A stretch of 64,000 bases of DNA, from assembly GCF_021026375.1 (NCBI RefSeq), contig NZ_JAJNDB010000007.1, positions 1 to 64,000 on the forward strand, read 5' to 3'. Shown here piece by piece: positions 42,810 to 52,577 of the stretch. This stretch comes from Actinomycetospora endophytica. Lineage in GTDB: Bacteria > Actinomycetota > Actinomycetes > Mycobacteriales > Pseudonocardiaceae. The first letter of the stretch is position 1; every line of letters starts with the position of its first letter. A program made the position numbers and the translations under genes. The notes under the pieces were generated by a model that was not told the origin of the DNA, made no database searches, and was given only the letters and a program-made list of their open reading frames with translations.

Positions 42810-43703
42810 GTGGGTACGGAAAGTCCCACCGTCCGCGTCCGGGTCCCCGCCACCAGCGCGAACCTCGGCCCCGGCTTCGACACCCTCGGCCTCGCGCTGG
42901 GCCTGCACGACCACGTGGAGCTGACCGCGCTCGACGAGGGCCCGAGCGTGGTCGACGTGCACGGCGAGGGCGCCGGGCGGGTCCCCCGCGACGAGCGCCA
43001 CCTCGTGCTCAAGGCCGCGTGCGCGACGTTCGACCTCGCGGGCGTCGCCCGGCCGCCGCTGCACCTGACCTGCCACAACGAGATCCCGCACAGCCGCGGG
43101 CTGGGCTCCTCGGCCTCCGCGGCGGTCGCGGGGATCACCGCGGCCTGTGCGCTGCTCGGGCCCGGCAAGGCCCCCGACGACGCCGCGGTGCTCGATCTCG
43201 CGGCGCGCTTCGACGGGCACGCCGACAACGTCGCCGCCTGCCTCTACGGCGGCCTGGTCGTGACCTGGTGCGAGGGCGGCTCCTTCCGGGGCACCCGGCT
43301 CGCGCCGCGGCCCGAGGTGGTGCCGGTCGTGTTCGTCTCCGGGGACTCGAGCTCCACCGAGGCGACCCGGGGGCTGCTGCCCGACCGGATCCCGCACGCC
43401 GACGCGGCGTTCACCGCGGCGCGCTCCGCGCTGATGGTGCACGCGCTCACGTGTGCACCGGATCTGCTGCTCCCGGCGACCGAGGACCGGCTGCACCAGC
43501 CGTACCGGCGTCCGGCCTATCCGGCGACCGCGGATCTGGTGGACGCGCTCCGCGCCGCGGACGTGCCCGCGGTCGTGTCCGGGGCCGGCCCGACGGTGCT
43601 CGCGCTGACCACCGGCGACCCGCTGCCGGCCGACCTCCCCACCAGCGGGTTCACGACGATGTGGCTGCCGATCGACACCGACGGTGCCGTCGTGACCGAC
43701 TGA
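42810..43703 (+). CDS. thrB: Homoserine kinase
   Basis: 297 residues, GHMP kinase. VRVPATSANLGPGFDTLGLALG at the N-terminus, ATP-binding HSRGLGSSASAAVAGI (about residue 95) and the C-terminal VVSGAGPTVLALT. Phosphorylates homoserine for ThrC. GTG 42810 begins 2 nt after thrC. Last gene of the aspartate-family run; a hairpin at 43726 follows. Confidence 0.96.
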   Translation: MGTESPTVRVRVPATSANLGPGFDTLGLALGLHDHVELTALDEGPSVVDVHGEGAGRVPRDERHLVLKAACATFDLAGVARPPLHLTCHNEIPHSRGLGSSASAAVAGITAACALLGPGKAPDDAAVLDLAARFDGHADNVAACLYGGLVVTWCEGGSFRGTRLAPRPEVVPVVFVSGDSSSTEATRGLLPDRIPHADAAFTAARSALMVHALTCAPDLLLPATEDRLHQPYRRPAYPATADLVDALRAADVPAVVSGAGPTVLALTTGDPLPADLPTSGFTTMWLPIDTDGAVVTD

Positions 43704-43725
43704 GGATCGCCCCGGCACGCCGACA

Positions 43726-43749
43726 CCACCCGGTTGTTGCCGCGGGTGG
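43726..43749 (+). terminator. Hairpin after thrB
   Basis: CCACCCG (43726-43732) and CGGGTGG (43743-43749) form a 7-bp stem with a 10-nt loop, 23 nt past the thrB stop and before the rho promoter. Weak as a terminator (no T-run). Confidence 0.4.
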
Positions 43750-43759
43750 CGGGTGGGGC

Positions 43760-44070
43760 TACCCTGGGCCACGACAGCGACCAGCGTGATCCGCGCCGGT
43801 GCCACGTCCCGGAATCCCGGGATGGTCTTCCCCGCTCCGGAACCGCATCCGCCCGGTGGCGCAGGTGGTTCGGCGTTCTCGGACGGCTCCACGCGTGGTC
43901 GTTGGCCCCGAAGATGTTCCGCAGCGCATCGTGTTTCCCGGGAGCCGAACCTCCACTCCGTCATCCCGTGAACCGTGTCGTTACGGCGAAACCGCACGCG
44001 TGAACCAGAGGCGTGCGGACATGTCCGCTGGCCCGGGCAGCATGGCCCGAGCCGGTCAGGAAGGACCTGC
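43760..44070 (+). promoter_or_regulatory. rho promoter (TACCCT) and long leader
   Basis: TACCCT (43760-43765) fits a -10 box and would give rho a leader of about 300 nt. The leader contains a TCCCGG/CCGGGA hairpin near 43809-43824 and no convincing peptide. Long rho leaders can carry Rho-sensitive autoregulation; inference. The whole 43704-44070 gap holds no gene. Confidence 0.45.
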
Positions 44071-46293
44071 GTGACCGAAACCGACGTCCTCTCCACCGAC
44101 GCCGCCTCCTCCGAGGCCCCGGGTGGGAACGACGCCCCGACGTCCGGCTCCGGCGGCACCGAGAAGCGCCGCCGTGGCGGCGTCTCCGGCATGGTGCTCG
44201 CCGAGCTGCGCGAGCTGGCCGGGACGCTCGGCGTCACGGACACCACCGGCATGCGCCGGGGTGACCTGATCAACGAGATCAAGAAGCGCCAGAGCGGCGG
44301 GGGTGCGGCCCAGCTCCCGCTCGGCGAGGAGCCCGAGGCGCCGGCCGCCGCGCCGCAGGCCACCGAGGCGCCCCAGGCCGGCGAGGCCGCCGACGACGAG
44401 GCCGCGGCCAAGCCCGCCCGTCGTCGTGCCGCCCGCCGCAAGACCGCGGTGACCCCGGAGTCCGAGCCGGAGGCGCCGGCCGAGGCCGACTCCGCGCCGC
44501 GCACGGCGACCCCCGAGACGGCGGAGACCGTCGCCGAGGCCGTCACGGCCACCACCGACGCGCCCGCCGCCGACGCGGGCGAGGCCGCGGAGGCGAGTGC
44601 GCCGGCCGCGCCGCGCCGGTCGCGGCGCAGCGCCCGGCGCGACGCGGGCCCCGGCTCCGAGTCCGCCGGCTCCGACTCGGGCGCCGGCGAGGCCACCGGA
44701 TCCGTCGAGGCCCCCGCCGCCGCGCCGGCCGAGGCGCCCGAGCGCGCGCCCCGCGAGGACGGCGGCCGGAACAACGGCACCTCCGATCAGGGCCGGTCCG
44801 GCGACTCCGGGCAGGACACGGACGCCGACCAGGACTCCGGTCGTGGCGACGGCGACCGCGGCAACCGTCGCAACCGCAACGGCGGGCAGGGCGGCGGCCA
44901 GAACGGCAACGACCAGGGCGGCGGTCGCAACCGCGACGGCGGTCAGGGTGGCGGCAACCAGGGCGGCGGCCAGAACCAGGGCGGCCAGAACCAGAACCGC
45001 AACAACAACAACGACGAGGACGACGACGACGAGGGCGGCGGCGGCCGTCGTCGCGGGCGCCGGTTCCGGGACCGCCGCCGCAACCGCGGCGAGCGCGGCC
45101 AGGGCGGCGGCGCCGGGCAGGACGGCGGCCGCGAGCCGGAGGTCCGCGACGACGACGTCCTCATCCCGGTCGCCGGCATCCTCGACGTGCTCGACAACTA
45201 CGCGTTCGTCCGCACCTCGGGCTACATGTCCGGCCCGAACGACGTGTACGTCTCGCTATCGCTGGTGCGCAAGCACGGGCTGCGTCGCGGTGACGCCGTG
45301 ACCGGCCAGGTCCGCCAGCAGCGGGAGAACGAGCAGAACCGGCAGAAGTTCAACCCGCTGGTCCGCGTCGACACCGTCAACGGGCTCGACCCCGAGCAGG
45401 CCAGGCGCCGCCCGGAGTTCACCAAGCTCACGCCGCTCTACCCCAACGAGCGGCTGCGTCTCGAGACCGAGCCGCAGATGCTGTCCACCCGCGTGATCGA
45501 CCTGGTCATGCCGGTCGGCAAGGGGCAGCGCGCCCTGATCGTCTCGCCGCCGAAGGCGGGCAAGACGATGGTGCTGCAGGCGATCGCCAACGCGATCACC
45601 ACGAACAACCCCGAGGTCCACCTCATGGTCGTGCTCGTCGACGAGCGCCCGGAGGAGGTCACCGACATGCAGCGCACGGTGAAGGGCGAGGTCATCGCCT
45701 CGACCTTCGACCGGCCGCCGTCGGACCACACCTCGGTCGCCGAGCTGTCGATCGAGCGCGCGAAGCGCCTCGTCGAGCAGGGCCACGACGTCGTCGTGCT
45801 GCTCGACTCGATCACCCGCCTCGGCCGGGCCTACAACCTGGCCGCGCCCGCCTCGGGCCGGATCCTGTCCGGTGGTGTCGACTCGACGGCGCTCTACCCG
45901 CCGAAGCGGTTCCTCGGCGCGGCGCGCAACATCGAGGACGGCGGCTCGCTGACGATCTTCGCGACGGCGCTGGTCGAGACCGGGTCGACGATGGACACGG
46001 TGATCTTCGAGGAGTTCAAGGGCACCGGCAACGCCGAGCTCAAGCTCGACCGTAAGCTCGCCGACAAGCGCATCTTCCCGGCGATCGACCCAGACGCCTC
46101 GTCCACCCGCAAGGAGGAGCTGCTCCTCTCGCCGGACGAGACCGCGGTCATGCACCGGCTGCGGCGGGTGCTCGCGGCGCTCGACTCGCAGCAGGCGATC
46201 GAGCTGGTCCTCGACCGGCTGCGCAAGACGCGGACCAACATCGAGTTCCTCATGCAGGTCGCGAAGACGACCCCCGGCAAGGAGGACGTCTAG
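44071..46293 (+). CDS. rho: Transcription termination factor Rho with long disordered insert
   Basis: 740 residues against about 420 in E. coli. A short N-terminal helix domain (about 35-80, MVLAELRELAGTLGVTDTTG) is followed by a disordered stretch to about 355: first acidic/Ala-rich, then Asn/Gln/Gly repeats (GGQNQGGQNQNRNNNND), then Arg-rich. The cold-shock RNA-binding domain starts near 358; the ATPase has Walker A PPKAGKTM (493-500), DERPEEVTDM, the Q-loop region and LDSITRLGRAYN. GTG 44071 has AGGAAGG 6 nt upstream. Terminates untranslated transcripts. Confidence 0.97.
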   Translation: MTETDVLSTDAASSEAPGGNDAPTSGSGGTEKRRRGGVSGMVLAELRELAGTLGVTDTTGMRRGDLINEIKKRQSGGGAAQLPLGEEPEAPAAAPQATEAPQAGEAADDEAAAKPARRRAARRKTAVTPESEPEAPAEADSAPRTATPETAETVAEAVTATTDAPAADAGEAAEASAPAAPRRSRRSARRDAGPGSESAGSDSGAGEATGSVEAPAAAPAEAPERAPREDGGRNNGTSDQGRSGDSGQDTDADQDSGRGDGDRGNRRNRNGGQGGGQNGNDQGGGRNRDGGQGGGNQGGGQNQGGQNQNRNNNNDEDDDDEGGGGRRRGRRFRDRRRNRGERGQGGGAGQDGGREPEVRDDDVLIPVAGILDVLDNYAFVRTSGYMSGPNDVYVSLSLVRKHGLRRGDAVTGQVRQQRENEQNRQKFNPLVRVDTVNGLDPEQARRRPEFTKLTPLYPNERLRLETEPQMLSTRVIDLVMPVGKGQRALIVSPPKAGKTMVLQAIANAITTNNPEVHLMVVLVDERPEEVTDMQRTVKGEVIASTFDRPPSDHTSVAELSIERAKRLVEQGHDVVVLLDSITRLGRAYNLAAPASGRILSGGVDSTALYPPKRFLGAARNIEDGGSLTIFATALVETGSTMDTVIFEEFKGTGNAELKLDRKLADKRIFPAIDPDASSTRKEELLLSPDETAVMHRLRRVLAALDSQQAIELVLDRLRKTRTNIEFLMQVAKTTPGKEDV

Positions 46294-46309
46294 CCCGTCG
46301 TCGAGGGCG

Positions 46310-46338
46310 CCCGGGCCGGGAACACGCTCCGGCCCGGG
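46310..46338 (+). terminator. rho terminator hairpin
   Basis: CCCGGGCCGG (46310-46319) and its perfect complement (46329-46338) form a 10-bp stem with a 9-nt loop 16 nt after the rho stop, followed by GTTGTT. Confidence 0.65.
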
Positions 46339-46455
46339 GTTGTTGACGTGAGGAGTCGGCGGTCCTGAGAGAATGACTCCGGCGACAGGTGCTTCCGGTT
46401 CACCCCGACGATCACGACGGGGACCCGGCGGCGGATACGAGAGGACCAGCCAGAG

Positions 46456-46674
46456 ATGAAGACGGGCATCCACCCCGAGTACGTCGAGACGCAGGTGACC
46501 TGCGGCTGCGGCAACCAGTTCACCACGCGCAGCACCAAGCAGAACGGTGCGATCACGGTCGAGGTCTGCTCGGCGTGCCACCCCTTCTACACGGGCAAGC
46601 AGCGCATCATGGACACCGGTGGCCGGGTCGCCCGCTTCGAGGCCCGGTACGGCAAGCGCGCCGGCCGCAAGTAG
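46456..46674 (+). CDS. rpmE: 50S ribosomal protein L31, zinc type
   Basis: 72 residues. [22 protein letters not shown], then [14 protein letters not shown]: the four cysteines (C-x-C and C-x2-C) are the zinc ligands of the C+ form of L31. A basic C-terminus (RYGKRAGRK) contacts rRNA. It lies between rho and prfA, as in mycobacteria and streptomycetes. Separate promoter likely, since hairpins stand on both sides. Confidence 0.97.
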   Translation: MKTGIHPEYVETQVTCGCGNQFTTRSTKQNGAITVEVCSACHPFYTGKQRIMDTGGRVARFEARYGKRAGRK

Positions 46675-46682
46675 CTCCCGCG

Positions 46683-46729
46683 ACGCCCGCCGTCCCACCC
46701 CGGCACCCCGGGGCGGGGACGGCGGGCGT
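46683..46729 (+). terminator. rpmE terminator hairpin
   Basis: ACGCCCGCCGTCCC (46683-46696) pairs perfectly over 14 bp with 46716-46729; an inner CCCC/GGGG stem extends it. It begins 9 nt after the rpmE stop and is followed by TCGTGCGTTT. Confidence 0.75.
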
Positions 46730-46774
46730 TCGTGCGTTTGGACGAGGCGCCGGGAGTTGTAGAGAGCGGGAAAG

Positions 46775-47919
<1,145 letters not shown>

Positions 47920-47923
<4 letters not shown>

Positions 47924-48765
47924 GCACGTTGACCCGAACCCGCGTCGCCGACGCCGCCGCACGCCTGGCCGAGGCGGGGGTCGAGAGCCCACGGGTGGAC
48001 GCCGAGCTGCTCGCCGCCTACGTGCTCGGTGTCCCGCGCACCCGGCTCGTGCTGGCCCCGGAGCTCGACGACTCGGACGTCGAGCGCCTCGACGCGCTGG
48101 TCGAGCGCCGCGCCGCCCGCGAGCCGCTGCAGCACCTCCTGACCAGCGCGGTGCTCGGGCCGGTGTCGGTCGCGGTCGGGCCGGGAGTGTTCGTGCCCCG
48201 CCCCGAGACCGAGCTGCTGCTCACCGAGGGGGTCGCGGCGATGCGCGGGATCGCCGAGCCGCGGGCGGTCGATCTCTGTACCGGCTCCGGAGCCCTGGCG
48301 CTGGCCCTCGCGACGGCCCGTCCGGACGCCGAGGTGCACGCGGTGGAGCTCGACGAGGGCGCGCTCGCCTGGGCGCGCCGCAACCTCGCCGGCTCGACGG
48401 TGCGGCTCACCGGCGCCGACGTGACCGACGGCGGCACGCTCGCCCTGCTCGAGGGGACCGTCGACGTCGTCGTCGCGAACCCGCCGTACGTGCCCGAGGG
48501 GACGGCGGTCGGGCCGGAGGTCGACCACGATCCGCACGAGGCGGTGTTCGGCGGGCCGGACGGTCTCGCGGTCATCCGGCCGCTGGCCGACACCGCGGCG
48601 CGGCTGCTCCGGGACGGCGGGCGGGTGGCCGTGGAGCACGACGAGTCGCACGCGCCTGCCGTACTCGAGGTGCTCGCCGGGGCGGGGTTCGCCGACGTCA
48701 GGACCCGCTCCGACCTGGCGGGCCGGCCGCGCGTCGCCGTCGGTACGCGTCAGCGGGCGGCCTGA
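47920..48765 (+). CDS. prmC: Release factor glutamine methyltransferase
   Basis: 281 residues. Helical substrate domain (1-85) and class I SAM domain: [16 protein letters not shown], then NPPY ([11 protein letters not shown]), which binds the target Gln amide. Modifies the GGQ Gln of release factors. ATG 47920 overlaps the prfA stop (ATGA), so enzyme and substrate are co-translated. Confidence 0.95.
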
Positions 48766-48895
48766 GGTCGCTGGGCCGTCCCGTAGGTCGCCGCCCCGTT
48801 CGATGATCAGGAGCACCTGGGGCATGGTGAGGTGCTTGGGAGGATGCGCTGTGTGCCCGTCGTGCCGCCCTACCGGGGCGCGTCGCCGCACGTCC

Positions 48896-48901
48896 TAGGC
48901 T
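48896..48901 (+). promoter_or_regulatory. -10 box TAGGCT ahead of the YrdC gene
   Basis: TAGGCT fits TANNNT and ends 7 nt before GTG 48909, so the message is probably leaderless. It separates this gene from prmC despite the common order. Confidence 0.5.
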
Positions 48902-48908
48902 CCCCGCC

Positions 48909-49553
48909 GTGACCACCTTCGACTGCCGCGTGCCCGACACCCGGGCGGCCGGCCTGGCCGCGGCCACGGCTGCGGTGCGTGCGGGCCGGCTCGTCGTCGT
49001 GCCCACCGACACCTCCTACGGCATCGGGGCGGACGCGTTCGACCAGCCGGCCGTGCGGTCGTTGCTCGCCGCCAAGGGACGCGGACCGGAGACGCCGGTC
49101 CCGGTGCTGGTGGGCAGCTGGTCGACCATCGACGGGCTGGTCTCCGTGGTCCCCAGCGCGGCCCGTGACCTCGTCGAGGCGTTCTGGCCCGGCGGGCTGT
49201 CGATCGTGCTGCCGCACGCGCCGTCGCTGGCGTGGGATCTCGGCCGCACCCGGGGCACCGTCGTCCTGCGGATGCCGCTGCACCCGGTGGCGCTGGAGCT
49301 GCTGCGCGAGTGCGGGCCGATGGCGATGACCGGGGCGAACGCCGGGGGCGGGGCGGTCCCGCACACCTGCGCCGACGCCTACGCCCAGCTCGGCGAGGCC
49401 GTCGAGATCTACCTCGACGGCGGAGCGCTCGAGAGCGACGGCGGATCGACGATCGTCGACCTCACCGGGGCCGAGCCGGTCGTGCGGCGGGAGGGCGCGG
49501 TGAGCACCGCCCAGATCGGCGAGGTCCTCGGGCGCACGCCCGCCGTCGCCTGA
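48909..49553 (+). CDS. tsaC: L-threonylcarbamoyladenylate synthase (YrdC/Sua5), stand-alone
   Basis: 214 residues, a single YrdC domain. LVVVPTDTSYGIGADAF and LLAAKGRGPETPVPVLVG carry the Lys/Arg of the ATP and bicarbonate pocket; later FWPGGLSIVLPHA, TVVLRMPLHPVALELL and MTGANAGGG follow. It makes threonylcarbamoyl-AMP for t6A37 of ANN-reading tRNAs. It holds the position of Rv1301 in mycobacteria. A second YrdC domain is fused to TsaB 1.2 kb downstream, so the two may be redundant or specialised. Confidence 0.93.
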   Translation: MTTFDCRVPDTRAAGLAAATAAVRAGRLVVVPTDTSYGIGADAFDQPAVRSLLAAKGRGPETPVPVLVGSWSTIDGLVSVVPSAARDLVEAFWPGGLSIVLPHAPSLAWDLGRTRGTVVLRMPLHPVALELLRECGPMAMTGANAGGGAVPHTCADAYAQLGEAVEIYLDGGALESDGGSTIVDLTGAEPVVRREGAVSTAQIGEVLGRTPAVA

Positions 49554-49670
49554 GGCGGTCCCGGTGATCAACGGGCCTGCATGGCTGTCCCGGGTCCAGA
49601 CGGACGACCACCCAGGCCCGATGATCATGGGTCGCCGGGCCCGTCGCGAGGCCCCAGCCCCGGCTGCTCC

Positions 49671-49676
49671 TATCAT
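49671..49676 (+). promoter_or_regulatory. -10 box TATCAT ahead of tsaE
   Basis: TATCAT fits TANNNT and ends 9 nt before the tsaE ATG. Transcription would start within a few bases of the codon, though a GGAG in between could also serve translation. Confidence 0.5.
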
Positions 49677-49685
49677 GGAGCGGCG

Positions 49686-50192
49686 ATGGAGAAGCAGGTG
49701 AGCGCGCACGAGACGGTGCGCCGCGTCGAGGGCACGGAGGGCACGGCCCGCGTGGCCGCCGACCTCGCGCCGCACCTGCACGCGGGGGACGCGGTCCTGC
49801 TCACCGGGGACCTCGCGGCGGGGAAGACCACCTTCGTGTCCGCGCTCGTCGCCGCGCTGGGCTCCGACGCCGCCGTCTCCAGCCCGACGTTCTCGCTCGC
49901 GCAGTTCTACGCCACGCCCGGGCCCCGGGTGCTGCACGTCGACACCTACCGCCTCGCCGACCTCACCGAGTTCCGCGACCTCGGCCTCGACGAGTACCTC
50001 GACGAGGTGATCGCGCTCGTCGAGTGGGGCGCCCTCGTGACCAGCGAGTTCGTCGACCCCCTCTACGTCCACCTCGCGACGCGGCCCGACGACGCGTCGG
50101 CGCGCGAGATCACGATGCGGGGCGGTGCGCGGTGGGCCCCGGTGCTCGACGCCGTCGCCGCCGGAACGAGCACCGCCCGGAGCCCGGAATGA
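49686..50192 (+). CDS. tsaE: tRNA t6A-modification ATPase TsaE
   Basis: 168 residues. P-loop LTGDLAAGKTTFVSALVAALG (about residues 38-58), switch-like SSPTFSLAQFY, HVDTYRLADLTEFRDLGLDEYL and a Walker-B-like IALVEWG. These are the TsaE (YjeE) signatures. It drives turnover of the TsaB-TsaD complex. ATG 49686 lies just after a -10 box and GGAG; the frame upstream has no similarity. Its TGA overlaps the next ATG. Confidence 0.95.
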   Translation: MEKQVSAHETVRRVEGTEGTARVAADLAPHLHAGDAVLLTGDLAAGKTTFVSALVAALGSDAAVSSPTFSLAQFYATPGPRVLHVDTYRLADLTEFRDLGLDEYLDEVIALVEWGALVTSEFVDPLYVHLATRPDDASAREITMRGGARWAPVLDAVAAGTSTARSPE

Positions 50193-51436
50193 CCCTCACC
50201 CTCGCCGTCGAGACCTCCTCACGGCTCTACGGGGCCGCCCTGCTCGACGGCGGGACGGTCGTCGCGCGGGCGACCGCGGACCGCAGTGACCCGGGCTTCG
50301 TCGACGTCGGGGTGCTCGCCGGCCAGGTCATCCGCGACGCCGGGCGCTCGGTGACCGACCTCGACCGGCTCGCCGTCGACGTCGGGCCCGGCAACCTCGC
50401 CTCGGTGCGCGCCGGGATCGCGTACGTGAACGCCGTCGCGTTCGCGCGGGAGATCCCGGTCGTCGCGGTGGACTCGCTCGCGCTGCTCACCACCCAGGCG
50501 GCCCGGACCCCGGCGCTGGTCCTGCGGCCGGCCGGGGGCACCGCCGTCTACGCCTCGCTCACCGACGCGGACGGGCAGGTCACCCTGCGCCACGGCGAGT
50601 TCGACGTGGTGGTCAAGGACCTGGCCGAACGCGTCGGGGAGGGCACCGTCGCGCTCGCGGGCGCCCGCCGCGCCCCGGCGGCGGCCCTGCTCGCGGAGCA
50701 CGGCCTGGCCACCCACGACACCGGGCTCGACGCGCCGGACGTCGACGCCCTGACCGAGCGGCTGCGCGCCGGCGACCACGACCCGCCGGTGGTCAGCGCC
50801 GCGCCGCTCACCGAGGCGTCGGTGCGGTTCCGCGGCGACGGGTTCACCGCGGCGCGGGAGGCCCTGCTCGACGGCGGGGTCGCGCTGCTGCCGACCGACA
50901 CCGTCTACGGGCTCGCCGTGCACCCGCGCCGTCCCGAGGCGATCGACCGGCTCTTCGCCCTCAAGGACCGTCCGCGGACCCGCGAGCTCCCGATCATGGT
51001 CGCGACCCCGGACGAGCTGCCCTCGCTCGGCGTGCTCGTCCCGGAGACGGCGCGCCGGCTGCTCGCGGCGTTCTCCCCGGGACCGATCACCGTGGCCCTC
51101 GGCATCGACGCCGGGAAGGCCCCGCCGTGGCTGGCCGGTCGCGAGGAGGTCGGCGTCCGGGTGCCGGCCGACCCCGACCTGCGCGCCCTGCTCTCCGACG
51201 TCGGCGCCCTGCTCGTGACCAGCGCGAACGCCCACGGCGAACCGACGCGGCAGGCGCCGGGCCCGATCCTCGACCAGCTCGCGGGGCGCCCGGACGCGGT
51301 CGTCGACGGCGGGGTGCGGTCGGGGGAGGCGTCGACGGTCGTCAACTGCCATCTCGACACGCCGCGGATCGAGCGCGAGGGCGTGGTCCCGGCCACGGAG
51401 ATCGCGCGGGTCATCGGAGAGGAGCGCAGCGTATGA
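50189..51436 (+). CDS. TsaB-TsaC fusion protein (t6A biosynthesis)
   Basis: 415 residues in one uninterrupted frame. Residues 1 to about 205 are TsaB (LTLAVETSSRLYGAALL; DVGPGNLASVRAGIAYVNAVAFA; VVAVDSLALL), the scaffold partner of TsaD. The usual GPGSFTGLR is altered to GPGNLASVR. From about 212 a complete YrdC/TsaC domain follows (GGVALLPTDTVYGLAVHP; FALKDRPRTRELPIMVA; FSPGPITVALGID; VGVRVPADPDLRALL; VTSANAHGEPT), which makes threonylcarbamoyl-AMP. ATGA overlaps join it to tsaE and tsaD. The RimI gene often found here is absent. Confidence 0.93.
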   Translation: MTLTLAVETSSRLYGAALLDGGTVVARATADRSDPGFVDVGVLAGQVIRDAGRSVTDLDRLAVDVGPGNLASVRAGIAYVNAVAFAREIPVVAVDSLALLTTQAARTPALVLRPAGGTAVYASLTDADGQVTLRHGEFDVVVKDLAERVGEGTVALAGARRAPAAALLAEHGLATHDTGLDAPDVDALTERLRAGDHDPPVVSAAPLTEASVRFRGDGFTAAREALLDGGVALLPTDTVYGLAVHPRRPEAIDRLFALKDRPRTRELPIMVATPDELPSLGVLVPETARRLLAAFSPGPITVALGIDAGKAPPWLAGREEVGVRVPADPDLRALLSDVGALLVTSANAHGEPTRQAPGPILDQLAGRPDAVVDGGVRSGEASTVVNCHLDTPRIEREGVVPATEIARVIGEERSV

Positions 51437-52443
51437 CGACGGTCCTTCCCGACGACGGGTTGATGCTCGGCATCGAGACGTCGTGCGACGACACCGGCGT
51501 CGCGGTCGTCCGTCCCGACGGCCAGGTCGTCGCGGCCGCCGTCGCCTCACAGGTGGAGCTGCACGACCGCTACGGCGGCGTCTACCCCGAGATGGCCAGC
51601 CGCGCGCACGTCGACGCGATCCTCCCGACGGTGCGCAAGGTCCTCACCGACGCCGACCTGCGCCCGGCCGACCTCACCGCGATCGGCGTCACCCGCGGTC
51701 CCGGGCTGATCGGCTCGCTCGTCGTCGGGACGAACAGCGCCGTCGGGCTCGGCGACGGCTGGGGCCTGCCGGTCCACGGGGTCAACCACCTGCGCGGGCA
51801 CCTGCGCAGCGCCGACCTCGACGAGCGGCGGGTCGAGTACCCGGCCATGGTCCTGCTGGTCTCGGGCGGGCACACGCTGCTCGCGCACCTGGCCGGCCCC
51901 GGCGAGGTGGAGCTGGTCGGGTCGACGCGGGACGACTCGGTGGGCGAGGCCTACGACAAGGTCGCCCGCATGCTCGGGCTGCCGTACCCGGGCGGGCCGG
52001 CGATCGACATGCTGGCCAAGGCCGGGACCGCCGACGTCGCCTTCCCGCGCCCGGCGAAGGACCTGGAGCTGGACTTCTCCTTCTCCGGGCTGAAGTCGGC
52101 GGTGTCGCGCTTCCTGGCGGCGAACCCCGACCACCCGCACGCGGACGTGGCCGCGTCCTTCGTCGACGCGTGCCTCGACGTGCTCGTCGCCAAGTGCCGC
52201 CGGGCGCTGGAGCGCTACCCGAGCCGCTGCCTCGTCGTCGTCGGGGGAGTCGCGGCGAGCCCGCAGGTGCGGGCCGCGGCGCAGCAGCTGTGCGGCGAGG
52301 CCGGGGTGTCGCTCTGCCTGCCGCCGCTGCGCTGGTCCACCGACAACGGCGCCATGATCGGGCTCGCCGCGTGGGACTACCTCGCCCGGGGCCTGGACGC
52401 GCGCCCGCGCCCGGACACCTCGTTGACGATCGCCGACTGGTGA
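51433..52443 (+). CDS. tsaD: tRNA threonylcarbamoyltransferase TsaD
   Basis: 336 residues, ASKHA fold. LGIETSCDDTGVAVV and the metal-binding VNHLRGHL (the two His), LLVSGGHTLL, VGEAYDKVARMLGLPYPGGPAID, SFSGLKSAV and the C-terminal STDNGAMIG Asp. It transfers the threonylcarbamoyl group to A37. ATG 51433 overlaps the TsaB-TsaC stop (ATGA), consistent with the three proteins forming one complex. Confidence 0.97.
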   Translation: MTTVLPDDGLMLGIETSCDDTGVAVVRPDGQVVAAAVASQVELHDRYGGVYPEMASRAHVDAILPTVRKVLTDADLRPADLTAIGVTRGPGLIGSLVVGTNSAVGLGDGWGLPVHGVNHLRGHLRSADLDERRVEYPAMVLLVSGGHTLLAHLAGPGEVELVGSTRDDSVGEAYDKVARMLGLPYPGGPAIDMLAKAGTADVAFPRPAKDLELDFSFSGLKSAVSRFLAANPDHPHADVAASFVDACLDVLVAKCRRALERYPSRCLVVVGGVAASPQVRAAAQQLCGEAGVSLCLPPLRWSTDNGAMIGLAAWDYLARGLDARPRPDTSLTIADW

Positions 52444-52577
52444 CCACCGGCACAATCGCCCCGACCGGGCAGGGCCGGTCCGGGTAGCGTCGTACTGAAT
52501 CCGGACCGACGCCGTCGTCCCGCTCCGGGGACGCGGCCGCATGCGGTCCACCCCGACCAGAGTGAGGTAACACGACC

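Noticed and set aside
43734-44003. 89-codon frame in the rho leader
   Set aside because: No ribosome-binding site or family; composition like untranslated GC-rich DNA.
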